64,000 nucleotides of DNA, taken from positions 248,001 through 312,000 of the forward strand of contig NZ_JAQKQJ010000010.1 of the NCBI RefSeq assembly GCF_029109325.1, given 5' to 3'. Of the stretch, positions 20,346 through 29,537 are shown one piece after another. The notes under the pieces are model-generated. The model was not told the origin of the DNA. It made no database searches and saw only the letters and a list, made by a program, of their open reading frames with translations. Within the stretch, counting starts at the first letter, position 1. Each line of letters opens with the position of its first letter. A program made the translations under genes and the position numbers. This DNA is from Nodosilinea sp. PGN35 (GTDB taxonomy: Bacteria > Cyanobacteriota > Cyanobacteriia > Phormidesmidales > Phormidesmidaceae).

Positions 20346-21332
20346 GTGACGATCACCTTTCAGGATGGTGAACTGCGCCAGCTGCTGCGGGAGCATGGGC
20401 AGAGTACTCAGCCAGAGCTTGTGGCCAACCGAGGCGATCAAACGCTGATCTATCCCGCCTGGCTTGGAACGGGCTACAAGCGCGATATCGATCTGCCCAG
20501 TGGGATTGAGCTAACCCTGCACCGCTACCACCTACACAGCGATCTGGTGCAGGTCTGTTCAACGGAACAGGGGGACTGTTTCGAGTTTGTCTTTAGCCTC
20601 ACAACCCAGCTCCAGTACAATGAAAGCGCTGTGTTCGGCGATCGCTGCGCCCACCTGCTTGGCCCCGAGGGGCAAGACAGCCGCTGGCGCGAATTTGCCA
20701 AACAGGACTACTTAGCGGTGGACATCCACCTCGATCCGCCCCTGATGAGGGCGTTGCTCGAAAGCCACAGCCCCAAACTGCCCAAAACGCTGCAAAAAAT
20801 CCTGGCGGGGGAGTGCGACTTGCCCCTGATTGAGTCGATTGCGATCGCCCCCGAGATGCAGACGGCCCTCTGGCAGATCCTCCAGTGCCCTTACCAGGGG
20901 CTGACCCAAACCCTCTACCTGGAGGCCAAATCCCTGGAGCTGATCGCCCTCTTTCTAGACGCCATAGACGATGGCACCACGGCTAAACCCATCCTCCAGC
21001 AAGACGATTTAGACCGCATCCATCAGGCCCGGCAAATTCTCCAAAAAAACCTGCAAGCGCCCCCCTCCTTAATTGATCTGGCGCGGCAGGTGGGCCTCAA
21101 CGATCGCAAGCTCAAAGAGGGGTTTCGCCAGGTGTTCGACACCACTGTTTTTGGCTACCTCACCCAGCAGCGGATGGCAAAAGCCTGCCAGCTGTTGGGC
21201 CAGCAGCGATCGGTGGCGGCGGTGGCGGCGGCGGTGGGCTATGCCAGCCCCACGGCCTTTAGCGGGGCCTTTCGTCGCCACATTGGCGTCACGCCGAAGG
21301 CCTATCAGATGGGACAGAGGTTTGGGGCGTAG
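20346..21332 (+). CDS. AraC-family activator, PchR-like (1)
   Basis: The 328-aa protein has an N-terminal effector half and a C-terminal double helix-turn-helix (about 225-325) with LIDLARQVGLNDRKLKEGFRQVF, and a second helix pair in AVAAAVGYASPTAFSGAFRR. This is the PchR group, which senses ferric siderophores and activates receptor genes. It starts with GTG 20346, 29 bp after fecE, and is followed by a receptor gene, its likely target. Confidence 0.87.
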   Translation: MTITFQDGELRQLLREHGQSTQPELVANRGDQTLIYPAWLGTGYKRDIDLPSGIELTLHRYHLHSDLVQVCSTEQGDCFEFVFSLTTQLQYNESAVFGDRCAHLLGPEGQDSRWREFAKQDYLAVDIHLDPPLMRALLESHSPKLPKTLQKILAGECDLPLIESIAIAPEMQTALWQILQCPYQGLTQTLYLEAKSLELIALFLDAIDDGTTAKPILQQDDLDRIHQARQILQKNLQAPPSLIDLARQVGLNDRKLKEGFRQVFDTTVFGYLTQQRMAKACQLLGQQRSVAAVAAAVGYASPTAFSGAFRRHIGVTPKAYQMGQRFGA

Positions 21333-21345
21333 GGGGGATTGGGTG

Positions 21346-21628
21346 GCAGGTGTCGGGTGGCAGGTGGCAGGTGGCAGGTGTTAGGTGTCGGGTGTCAGGT
21401 GTTAGGTGTCAGGCTGGTACCTAACACCTGATACCCAAAACCTTACCCACCCCTGCCCCTCCCAGGAGGGGATCCCGAAACCCGAAACCCAAAACCCGAT
21501 ACCCAAAACCCGAAACCCGAAACCCGATACCCAAAACCTTACCCACCCCTGCCCCTCCCAGGAGGGGATCCCGATACCCAAAACCCAAAACCCAAAACCC
21601 AAAACCCAAAACCCAAAACCCAAAAAGT
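21346..21628. repeat. two-arm heptanucleotide array (GGTGTCA / CCCAAAA)
   Basis: The left part is 7-nt units of the GGTGTCA/GGTGTTA kind, with a perfect hairpin CAGGTGTTAGGT / ACCTAACACCTG at its end. The right part is 7-nt units CCCAAAA, CCCGAAA and CCCGATA. A 45-nt block containing CTTACCCACCCCTGCCCC occurs twice (near 21440 and 21537). The array fills the gap between the AraC gene and the receptor gene. Confidence 0.85.
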
Positions 21629-21703
21629 CCCCCTTGAAGAGAAAAAAGTCCGGGACTCAGAGAAAAGCTGCCGCCAAAGCCAATACGCTAAAAGCCGTCT
21701 AAT

Positions 21704-21718
21704 TGAGAACACTTCTCG
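21704..21718. promoter_or_regulatory. candidate Fur box upstream of receptor 1
   Basis: TGAGAACACTTCTCG is an inverted repeat (TGAGAA / TTCTCg) of the form seen in Fur 7-1-7 sites. It lies about 50 bp before the receptor start, the expected place for iron repression. By eye only. Confidence 0.45.
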
Positions 21719-21768
21719 TTTAATCGCAGGGGTGAACGAACCTGATGGCTTGCTGTGGTAGAGGAACG

Positions 21769-24276
21769 ATGACGTCAAACTTAGGTCTTGGGCTATTGGT
21801 GGTGGGTTTGCTGGCCGGGATAGCCGCGCCTGCGGGAGCGGCAGAATCCCTGGCGGAGGGTTCTGTGGGGGCCAGCCCAGCGGCGCTCACCGTCGAGGAG
21901 TGGATGGCCCAAGATCAGGCCAATGCCGCAGCGGTGATTACCGCCATGCATATCACCTCTACCCCCGAGAGCTTGAGAATTGAACTGGTCAGCGATCGCC
22001 CCCTCAGCCCAGGCCCTTCGCGGGTAGAGGGCAACGCGCTGATTACCGACATACCCAGGGCGGTGCTGGAGTTAGCTGACCAGAGTGCCGCCGAGCAGTT
22101 TGCCCCCGCCGCGGGCATTGCCCTGGTGCAGGTCACGGGTTTGCCCGACGGCGGCGTGCGCCTGGCCATCACCGGCACCGACGGCCCACCCACCGCCCAG
22201 ACCAACATAGTCTCAGGCAACCTGGTTTTGAGCGTGCTGCCAGGGGTCGCCCAGGCGGGCGGTGCTGAAGAAGCCATTCAAATTGGGGTGACCGGCCAGG
22301 GGCAACAGGCCTACCGCGTCCCCAATGCGGCGGTGGGCAGCAGAACCGATACCCCCCTGCGGGATCTTCCCTTTTCGGTGCAGGTCGTGCCCCAGGAGCT
22401 GCTGCAAGATCGGCAGGTGCAAAGCGTCAACGAAGCCCTCCGCACAGTGGTGGGCATCAGCCCCGACAATTCCTCCCAGTCGGCCTTTGAGGGCTATACC
22501 ATTCGCGGGTTTTCGGGCCGAAACATCCTGCGCAACGGGCTGCGCGATGACACCAACATCACCTCCCGCATTGCCATTCCCAACATTGAGCGCATTGAGG
22601 TGCTGCGCGGCCCTGCCGGAGCCTTGTTTAGCCAGGGTGCCCCCGGCGGCACCGTCAACATTGTCACCAAAAAGCCGCTGGCGACCCCCCACTACATTGT
22701 GGAGGGCACCGTTGGCAACTTCGACACCTACGGTGGCTCGCTCGATTTTACTGGGCCACTTAACCAGTCTGAAACCTTGCTCTATCGGTTCACCGCAGGC
22801 GCGTCCAGTTCGTCCACCTTCATTGACTTTTTTGAGCGCCGCAATTTTGTGATTGCGCCCGTGGTGAGCTGGCAGGTTGGCCCCAACACTCAGATCAATT
22901 TTGAGGGCGAATACACCATTTCTGAGCAGCCCAACGATCGCGGCCTGCCCGCCCTGGGTACAGTGCTGCCCAACATCAATGGCCAGCTGCCCCGCAATCG
23001 CTTTATCGGTGAACCCAACGATGAGCTAGACAAAAACAACCGCTACGTCCTGCGGTTGGGATACACCCTCGACCACCAGATCAACCCCGACTGGCAGCTG
23101 CAAAACTCGTTTCGGGCCAGCTTTCAGCGAACTCCCCAAAATTCCCTCTTCCCCACGGCGCTGCTCGATGACCAGCGCACCCTGGAGCGGGGCATTTTTA
23201 GCACCAGCGACCAGTCCCAGGATAACTACTCTTTCGATACCAGCCTGACGGGTACGGTGCAGACGGGCAGCATTTCGCATCGGCTTTTGCTGGGCTTTGA
23301 TGTCAACCGCGACATCTATGCGGCCAGCAGCCAGGAATTTAGCCTTGACCCAATCGACATCTTTAACCCGGTGTACGGAGTCGCCCAGCGGCAGTTCATC
23401 GCCGACTACCCGAGAGAACCCTTTATTACCAACTCGGTGGGGGTGTATGTGCAAGATCAAATTGACCTGCTGCCCCAGCTAAAACTACTGCTCGGCGGGC
23501 GCTTTGATCTGGTGAGTCAGCAGTCGCTGTTTGCCGATGGCTCCCAAGATTTTCAGGATGACACGGCGTTTAGCCCCCGCCTGGGGTTGGTGTATCAGCC
23601 CAGCGATGATCATGCGCTCTATGCCAGCTACAGCCGCTCGTTCTTGCAGAGCGTGGGCACAGCTTTTGACAACACTCTGTTTGAACCCGAGCGCGGCAGT
23701 CAGTACGAAGTTGGCATCAAGTCAGACTGGCTCGACAATCGAATCTCAACGACGCTGGCGCTCTATCAAATTACCCGCACCAATGTGCTAACCGAAGACC
23801 CGATCAACCCCAACTTTTCGGTGCAGACGGGGGAACAGAGAAGTCGCGGGCTTGAACTCATGGTCATGGGAGAAATTTTGCCGGGCTGGAATATTGTGGC
23901 GGGCTACGCCTACACCGATGCTCGAATTACGGCAGATAACACGTTGACCGTGGGCAATCGCCTCAACAACGTGCCAGAACACGCGGCCAGCCTGTGGACA
24001 ACCTATGAGCTGCAATCGGGGTCGCTCCAGGGGTTGGGCTTTGGGCTGGGGCTGTTCTATGTAGGCGATCGCCAGGGCGATCTCGACAATTCCTTTCAGG
24101 TGCCGGGCTACACCCGTACCGATGCCTCTATCTTCTATAGACGCGAGAACTTTCGGGCTGGGCTAAACCTTGAGAACCTGTTCAATGTCACCTACTTTGA
24201 GGCCGCAGAAAGCCCCCTGCGCGTTTTTTACGGCGCACCCTTTACCGTTAGGGGCACCGTTTCCTGGTCGTTTTGA
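21769..24276 (+). CDS. TonB-dependent siderophore receptor with AMIN domain (1)
   Basis: The 835-aa outer-membrane receptor has a signal peptide ending PAGAAE, an AMIN-like domain (about 40-155; ITDIPRAVLEL, ITGTDGPP), a TonB-box-like stretch IQIGVTG, the plug domain (about 180-310; DTPLRDLPFSVQVVPQELL, IERIEVLRGPAGALF, GGTVNIVTKKPL), then a barrel ending GTVSWSF. It should import a ferric siderophore. AGAGGA precedes ATG 21769, which supports it over ATG 21745. The stop overlaps a TGAGGATG junction with the binding-protein gene. Confidence 0.93.
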   Translation: MTSNLGLGLLVVGLLAGIAAPAGAAESLAEGSVGASPAALTVEEWMAQDQANAAAVITAMHITSTPESLRIELVSDRPLSPGPSRVEGNALITDIPRAVLELADQSAAEQFAPAAGIALVQVTGLPDGGVRLAITGTDGPPTAQTNIVSGNLVLSVLPGVAQAGGAEEAIQIGVTGQGQQAYRVPNAAVGSRTDTPLRDLPFSVQVVPQELLQDRQVQSVNEALRTVVGISPDNSSQSAFEGYTIRGFSGRNILRNGLRDDTNITSRIAIPNIERIEVLRGPAGALFSQGAPGGTVNIVTKKPLATPHYIVEGTVGNFDTYGGSLDFTGPLNQSETLLYRFTAGASSSSTFIDFFERRNFVIAPVVSWQVGPNTQINFEGEYTISEQPNDRGLPALGTVLPNINGQLPRNRFIGEPNDELDKNNRYVLRLGYTLDHQINPDWQLQNSFRASFQRTPQNSLFPTALLDDQRTLERGIFSTSDQSQDNYSFDTSLTGTVQTGSISHRLLLGFDVNRDIYAASSQEFSLDPIDIFNPVYGVAQRQFIADYPREPFITNSVGVYVQDQIDLLPQLKLLLGGRFDLVSQQSLFADGSQDFQDDTAFSPRLGLVYQPSDDHALYASYSRSFLQSVGTAFDNTLFEPERGSQYEVGIKSDWLDNRISTTLALYQITRTNVLTEDPINPNFSVQTGEQRSRGLELMVMGEILPGWNIVAGYAYTDARITADNTLTVGNRLNNVPEHAASLWTTYELQSGSLQGLGFGLGLFYVGDRQGDLDNSFQVPGYTRTDASIFYRRENFRAGLNLENLFNVTYFEAAESPLRVFYGAPFTVRGTVSWSF

Positions 24277-24278
24277 GG

Positions 24279-25289
24279 ATGTTTAACCAGTGGCGTAAAC
24301 ATGAAAATCCTATGATCTATACATCCTGGTGGCGACACCTTCGACTGTTTTTGGGCGGGGTCTTAATGGTAGCCCTGATCCAAAGCTGTACTGGTTCAGG
24401 CAACCCACCGTCTGCGGTATCATCAGCGCCCGAGCCGTCAACTTGTCGCATGGTTCGCCACGCGCTGGGAGAAACCTGTGTGCCCAATCGACCGCAGCGA
24501 GTGATTACCCTGAGCGTGCCCAGCCTGGGAAATGCGATCGCCCTGGGAGTTAAACCCATCGCCACCATCGTCTATTTTGATGAGCCGCCGCCTTACCTAG
24601 CGGAGCATCTAAACTCCATGCAAATATTGGGCAAAGAAGAACAACCCAGCCTTGAAAAGATTGTGGCTCTAAAGCCTGATCTGATCATTGGCATTAAGTA
24701 TTCTACCGAGGCCATTTATACCCAGCTGTCGCAGATTGCTCCCACCGTAGCCGACGATTGGGACGGGTACCCATCCTGGCGAGAGCATTTTGACTTTGTC
24801 GCCAACGTGTTAGGAAAAACAGATCTGGCTCAGCAGGTTTGGAGCCGTTATTATCAACGCATTGAGTCATTAAAAAATGCCCTAGAAAAGATCCAGCAAA
24901 ACCCAGAGGTCTCTTTTGTCCACACCTGCTGCGGCACAATCGATCTGGATTTAAAGAATTCTTTCAATGGCGGCATTTTGGCTGACGCAGGTTTGCGCCG
25001 ACCACCGACCCAAGCCATACCTGTCGATGGCGGCATTGTGAAGCTATCTGAGGAACGTTTGATGGATATTGACGGCGATATTTTGTTTGTCGCTGCCGAT
25101 GGTGCCGAAGCGGCCCAGACTATCACCGAACTGAAACAAAATCCGCTATGGCAGAAGCTACGGGCCGTTCAGAACGATCGGGTTTATCCGGTCAACTATC
25201 CCACCTGGAGAGGCGGCAACCCCCTGGCCGCAGACGGAGTCATTGATGACCTGTTCAAGTATTTGGTGGATGATGACCCGTCAGTTTAA
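24279..25289 (+). CDS. ferric-siderophore binding lipoprotein FecB-like, type A (1)
   Basis: The product (336 aa from ATG 24279; ATG 24312 would give 325) has a lipoprotein signal with lipobox ALIQSC, then CRMVRHALGETCVPNRPQRV and the PLVR-type SBP fold with PSLEKIVALKPDLIIG. It hands ferric siderophore to the permease in the periplasm. It closely resembles the protein at 32243, so I call both type A. The gene directly follows its receptor, so translation is probably coupled. Confidence 0.9.
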   Translation: MFNQWRKHENPMIYTSWWRHLRLFLGGVLMVALIQSCTGSGNPPSAVSSAPEPSTCRMVRHALGETCVPNRPQRVITLSVPSLGNAIALGVKPIATIVYFDEPPPYLAEHLNSMQILGKEEQPSLEKIVALKPDLIIGIKYSTEAIYTQLSQIAPTVADDWDGYPSWREHFDFVANVLGKTDLAQQVWSRYYQRIESLKNALEKIQQNPEVSFVHTCCGTIDLDLKNSFNGGILADAGLRRPPTQAIPVDGGIVKLSEERLMDIDGDILFVAADGAEAAQTITELKQNPLWQKLRAVQNDRVYPVNYPTWRGGNPLAADGVIDDLFKYLVDDDPSV

Positions 25290-25330
25290 CTTCAATACCT
25301 TACAAGAACAGCTATTCTCCAGAGGTTGAA

Positions 25331-26377
25331 ATGGTTATAAAAACTCTTTTTCGCCTCTGGAATTTTTTGCTCCTGGGCTTAGTGGTCAGTGTATGGGTGG
25401 TAGCTTGTATGTCGCCATTGCCGACGCCGCCTTCGCCCCAGACAACTTCTAGCTCAGCGAACTGCCGTCTAGTGGAGCATGCCCTAGGGACAACGGAAAT
25501 CTGTGGACAGCCGGAAAGAATAGCGGTTCTCAGTCCACACATTCTAGACGTTGTGCTGGCCCTCGGAGCCCAGCCCGCCGCCTACGCCGAAACCATAGCA
25601 CTCAGTGTTCAGCGATTCGACCGTCCGGCTGAGCAAATTCCTTACCTGGGCGATCGCATTTCTACCCAACCGCTGAACCTGGGCGATCGCAAAAGTCCCT
25701 CCCTGGAGAAGCTCACTTTGCTCAAGCCCGACCTGATTTTGAGCGAAGACTGGCTGGTGGGCGACAGGTACAGTCTGCTGTCAAAAATTGCTCCCACGGT
25801 GCTGTTTACCGACGAAAAAAACGGCCTTCAGCACTGGCGCAACGACATCGACGGCATCGCTAAATCCCTGGGCCGGAAGGGGGCTGTTGAGCCGGTAAAG
25901 ACCGATTATTTGCGGCAGTTAGAAACTGCCCGTCAAACCCTGGCTCCGGTGGTAGCAAAATTGCCAAAGGTTTTGATTTTATCGGTCAATAGCGAAATGA
26001 GCGACGTGGCGATCGCCGCTGACAGCACCGTTGGCTATCTGCTCGAAGAAATTGGTTTTCAGCTAGTGTTTCCTCAGCCTGCGGCAGCCGGAGAAGCGCG
26101 GTGGCAATCGACTTCGCCAGAAATTTTGCCCAGCCTCGATTCTGATATTGCCCTAGTCATTGGTTGGGACAGCGCGGAATTATATAACCCCGAGGCAACC
26201 CTGAGGGAGAGATGGAATAGAACTCCGGTTTTTAGAGAAATGCCCGCCGCCAAAGCCAATCGCATCTTCTTTGTTGACTACCAGCTCTGGGGCAGCATTA
26301 CCCGCGGCCCCATTACCGATCAGCTCATTCTAGAAAAGCTGCCCGATATGCTGCTGCCCTTGCTTTCTAGTTCGTAA
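25331..26377 (+). CDS. ferric-siderophore binding lipoprotein FecB-like, type B (1)
   Basis: The 348-aa protein has a signal with lipobox WVVAC, then CRLVEHALGTTEICGQPERI and SPSLEKLTLLKPDLILS. Its EICGQP block and LALGAQPAAY are shared with the protein at 38796 (type B) but not with type A proteins. Two binding proteins of different type in one operon suggests two ligands, or one protein acting on another form of the ligand. The gap to the preceding gene is 41 bp. Confidence 0.9.
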   Translation: MVIKTLFRLWNFLLLGLVVSVWVVACMSPLPTPPSPQTTSSSANCRLVEHALGTTEICGQPERIAVLSPHILDVVLALGAQPAAYAETIALSVQRFDRPAEQIPYLGDRISTQPLNLGDRKSPSLEKLTLLKPDLILSEDWLVGDRYSLLSKIAPTVLFTDEKNGLQHWRNDIDGIAKSLGRKGAVEPVKTDYLRQLETARQTLAPVVAKLPKVLILSVNSEMSDVAIAADSTVGYLLEEIGFQLVFPQPAAAGEARWQSTSPEILPSLDSDIALVIGWDSAELYNPEATLRERWNRTPVFREMPAAKANRIFFVDYQLWGSITRGPITDQLILEKLPDMLLPLLSSS

Positions 26378-26400
26378 ATTCTAGGTGAATACCAAAGGTC

Positions 26401-27693
26401 GTGCGTACTTTTGCAATTATCTGGTTTGGCCAACTGGCTTCGACCATCGGCACCTACATGACCGAATTTGCCCTCACCCTCTGGGCCTGGGAGGCAACCG
26501 GATCGGCCACCGCCCTAGCGCTGATGGGGTTCTTTTCTCAGCTGCCTCGCATCCCCATTACGCTTTTCGCCGGGCTGATTGTCGATGCTCCTGCGGAGAC
26601 GCTACGCAGACGCTTTAACCGCAAACACCTGATGATGCTCGGGGATGCCGTCGCTGCCCTCTCCACCGTTGGCATTGCCCTCCTCTTTGCAACGGGCAAC
26701 CTGCAAATTTGGCATTTGTACCTGGCCACCACGCTCAACGGCGGCTTTGGGCAAATTCAAGGTCTGGCCTATCAGACCTCCATCTCTAGCCTGGTGCCGC
26801 CCGCTCAGCTCACGCGGGCCAACAGCATGAATTCAGCTATTCACTACGGGGCGGCGATTTTTGGCCCGGCCCTGGCCGGGGTGCTCTACCCGCTAATCGG
26901 GCTGCTGGGCATTGTCGGCATTGACCTGGCAGGTTTTGGGGTGGCGATCGCCACCCTTCTGACCCGATCCATTCCCCAGCCCCCGCCACCCGCCAACCAC
27001 GACATCGAAACGCTGCGGGCCAAGCTCACCTTTGGCTTTCGCGCAGTGTGGCGACAGCCCAGCCTGCGGGCCTTGCTGCTGGTGAGCACCCTGTTCTGGT
27101 TTTTCCACGACCTGGGCGGTGCCATCTACGACCCGATGATTTTGGCCCGCTCCGGCGGCAGCGCCCAGGTGTTGGCCAGCACCGCCACGGCGGCGGGTCT
27201 TGGCGGTGTCACTGGGGCGATCGCGCTCAGCCTCTGGGGCGGCCCCAAGCACAGGGTGAGCGGCATGCTGGCCGGATTCATCGGCGCAGGGCTGAGTAAG
27301 ACGGTGTTTGGCCTGGGGCGATCGCCCCAAGTCTGGGTACCAGCCCAGTTTTGCTCGTCGCTCAACTTTCCGCTGCTGGGCAGCTCCGAAACCGCGATCT
27401 GGATGACCCAAATCGCCCCCGCGCAGCAGGGTCGCGTCTTTGCCGCCAACGCCCTGGTGCTGCATGTGGTGAGTGCCGGGGCTGCGCTAATTGCTGGCCC
27501 CCTAGCCGAGCGCATCCTAGAGCCAGCTCTGGTTCCTACTGAATATTTAGCCGACATCCTTGGCCCCGTGGTGGGTACCGGGCCTGGCGCAGGGATGGCG
27601 CTGCTCTTTGTGGGCTGTGCGCTGGCCATGGCGGGCGTAGGCCTGGGCGGCTACTGGTTAGCAGATCTCAGCAGGGCTGAAGCGCCCCGTTGA
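26401..27693 (+). CDS. MFS transporter, EntS-like (1)
   Basis: The 430-aa protein starts with GTG 26401 and has about 12 membrane segments; WFGQLASTIGTYMTEFALTLW and the fold fit the EntS/siderophore-exporter group. It is the last gene of the AraC-receptor-FecB-FecB unit. In a locus without biosynthesis genes it may return the emptied siderophore to the outside. Residues about 62-71 (APAETLRRRF) look like an insertion encoded by a small dispersed repeat, because the related protein at 36512 goes directly from LLVD to RVSRK. Confidence 0.85.
   Translation: MRTFAIIWFGQLASTIGTYMTEFALTLWAWEATGSATALALMGFFSQLPRIPITLFAGLIVDAPAETLRRRFNRKHLMMLGDAVAALSTVGIALLFATGNLQIWHLYLATTLNGGFGQIQGLAYQTSISSLVPPAQLTRANSMNSAIHYGAAIFGPALAGVLYPLIGLLGIVGIDLAGFGVAIATLLTRSIPQPPPPANHDIETLRAKLTFGFRAVWRQPSLRALLLVSTLFWFFHDLGGAIYDPMILARSGGSAQVLASTATAAGLGGVTGAIALSLWGGPKHRVSGMLAGFIGAGLSKTVFGLGRSPQVWVPAQFCSSLNFPLLGSSETAIWMTQIAPAQQGRVFAANALVLHVVSAGAALIAGPLAERILEPALVPTEYLADILGPVVGTGPGAGMALLFVGCALAMAGVGLGGYWLADLSRAEAPR
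26592..26622. repeat. small dispersed repeat inserted in frame in the MFS gene
   Basis: TGCGGAGACGCTACGCAGACG resembles the short GC-rich repeats (SDR type, TGCGGAGACGCTACGCGAACG) scattered in many cyanobacterial genomes. Its length is a multiple of three within the frame, and it adds about ten residues in a cytoplasmic loop of the protein. Confidence 0.5.
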
Positions 27694-27745
27694 GCCCGAG
27701 GGGACAGGGCCAGTAGCCAGTCAAGTTAAATGTGACGGGTTAATG

Positions 27746-27866
27746 GGGTTGACGGTTGACGGTTGACGGTAAACGGTAAACGGTAAACGGTTGACGGTAA
27801 ACGGTAAACGGTAAACGGTATACGGCTCGCCTTAAACCGCTTACCGTCAACCGTGACCCTAAGTCA
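27746..27866. repeat. heptanucleotide array GGTTGAC/GGTAAAC
   Basis: Ten or more 7-nt units (GGTTGAC, GGTAAAC, GGTATAC) run in series, followed by a short opposite arm (ACCGTCAACCGT). The array stands between the MFS gene and the second AraC gene and can form a long stem. Confidence 0.85.
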
Positions 27867-28199
27867 CACCTCCCGTCTACCCGTCATTATTTTTTTGACT
27901 GAACACAAGGTTTGTGCCTGATTCGACCTTTGGGAAAAACCTGAGTTTGGGCTAAGACAGTTCCTGTAAAAGCAAGCTAACGATCCCCTCCCGCGAGGGG
28001 TAGGGGCGGATCAATCGGGGCCAGTGGGGACACTCACCATACCTAGCGGCTGACTCGCTGGCGCTGATTTGACCCATCCCGCCCTTCAGGTATCCCTCCG
28101 AGGAGGGGACGGCGCTATCTCAAACTGAGGTTTCGAAAAGCAGTATTTCCCTTGACTTTCCGCCACCAGAGAGCAATTATTGACATCAATTCTTAATAA
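27867..28199. other. intergenic region upstream of AraC gene 2
   Basis: It holds two C-rich/G-rich imperfect hairpins (around 27990-28005 and 28090-28110) that look like repeat debris. The last 35 bp are AT-rich (AATTATTGACATCAATTC), a possible promoter and iron-regulator region, but no clean Fur inverted repeat is seen. Confidence 0.45.
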
Positions 28200-29216
28200 A
28201 TGCTCACGGTAGTCGGCGTTGCCATGGGACTTAATTTGACCAATCAAGAGGTAGATACCATTTGTCAGGCCGCAGATCGGCTGTGCCCGCCCGCCACCTC
28301 CATTGATCGCCTGGAGGCCATCCATATGGTGCCATCGCCATTGGGCCATGGCTACAACCGCACTATGGAGCTAAGCCCAGGCTTAGAGCTGGCGATCTTC
28401 AACGAAACCTACCACCGGGAGGTCACCTTCCGGGGGGTAGAGCATCGGCACCTGGTGCAATTTATGGTTCATCTGTCGGGAGCGGTTGACAGCGGCGATT
28501 TTCTCTACCAGGATGCCACCCAGAGCTACATTGGCGGCAGCGGTATTCAACCGGCGGTTAGCAACTTTCACCTCGCCAATCAGCCGGAGGTGGGGGTAGA
28601 CATTCACATGCAGCCGCACCTGCTGCACCAGTTGTTTGCCAGCCCCGGCGGCGAACTGCCCGCCGAACTGCAACCCCTGGTGCGGGGGGACGACTGGCAG
28701 CGGGTCTTTTCGCCCAAGACCACCGAGGCAATGCGGGGGGTAGTGCAGCAGATTCTCGACTGTCCGTTTTTGGGGGTGACCAAGCGGCTGTACTTGCAGG
28801 GTAAGGTGTTTGAGCTGATGGCGCTACAGCTTGACGGCATGATCGCCAAAGACCCGGCAGAACCTACCCCCTCGCTGAAGGCCGATACCCTGGCCCGCGT
28901 CCACTACGCGGCAGAAATTCTGCGATCGCACCTCGACTCTCCTCCCTTGCAGACCGAGCTGGCCCAGCGGGTCGGCATGAGCGATCGCACCCTCCGACGG
29001 GGTTTTCAGGCCGTCTTTGGCACCACGGTGCTGGGCTACCTCACCGAGCAGCGCTTGCTGTGGGCCGAGCAGCTCTTGCGGCAGGGCCACACCGTGGCGG
29101 AGGTGGTGCACCGCTGCGGCTACAGCAACCAGGGGCACTTTGCCGCTGCCTTTAAGCGCAAATTTGGCATTACGCCCAAGCAGTGCGCCATGGGGCGGAA
29201 AACGGTGAATGGCTAG
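28200..29216 (+). CDS. AraC-family activator, PchR-like (2)
   Basis: The 338-aa protein shares the layout of the regulator at 20346: an effector half with YHREVTFRGVEHRHLVQF, and a C-terminal helix-turn-helix pair (TELAQRVGMSDRTLRRGFQAVF and VVHRCGYSNQGHFAAAFKR). It should activate the receptor gene that follows. Start ATG 28200 or ATG 28224; neither has a clear ribosome site. Confidence 0.86.
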   Translation: MLTVVGVAMGLNLTNQEVDTICQAADRLCPPATSIDRLEAIHMVPSPLGHGYNRTMELSPGLELAIFNETYHREVTFRGVEHRHLVQFMVHLSGAVDSGDFLYQDATQSYIGGSGIQPAVSNFHLANQPEVGVDIHMQPHLLHQLFASPGGELPAELQPLVRGDDWQRVFSPKTTEAMRGVVQQILDCPFLGVTKRLYLQGKVFELMALQLDGMIAKDPAEPTPSLKADTLARVHYAAEILRSHLDSPPLQTELAQRVGMSDRTLRRGFQAVFGTTVLGYLTEQRLLWAEQLLRQGHTVAEVVHRCGYSNQGHFAAAFKRKFGITPKQCAMGRKTVNG

Positions 29217-29537
29217 CGGTTTGCGGTCGCCCCGAGCAACCCACCCCGCCCTAGGGGCACCCCAGGAGGGGATGGGCTAGGATCAAGGCGTGAATGACTC
29301 TCGATTGGGGCGATCGCAGAGGCTGTAACCATGACACAAACGGCGAGTCTGTCATGGTTCCCAATCTTGGGCTCAGCGTCGCCCAGGTTTTGGCGTTTGG
29401 CCAAAATTAGTCCCAAAAAAATGTCCGGTTTCGGATCAAAGGCCGGATTTGAGTAGACGCAGATTTCTCCATTTCCCTACACTGCCTCCTATCGCAATCG
29501 AGAAAGATTGCCAATAGAGCAAGTGTGAGGTGTTGGG
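29217..29537. other. promoter region of receptor 2
   Basis: No gene is visible. A 6-bp inverted repeat GCAATC / GATTGC with a 6-nt spacer lies at 29494-29511, about 27 bp before the receptor start, and could be a regulator site. The left part has C/G-rich repeat debris like that before the AraC gene. Confidence 0.4.

Noticed and set aside
21346..21628. CRISPR array in the repeat-rich gap
   Set aside because: The unit is 7 nt without spacers, so it is a simple tandem array. No cas gene is in the window.
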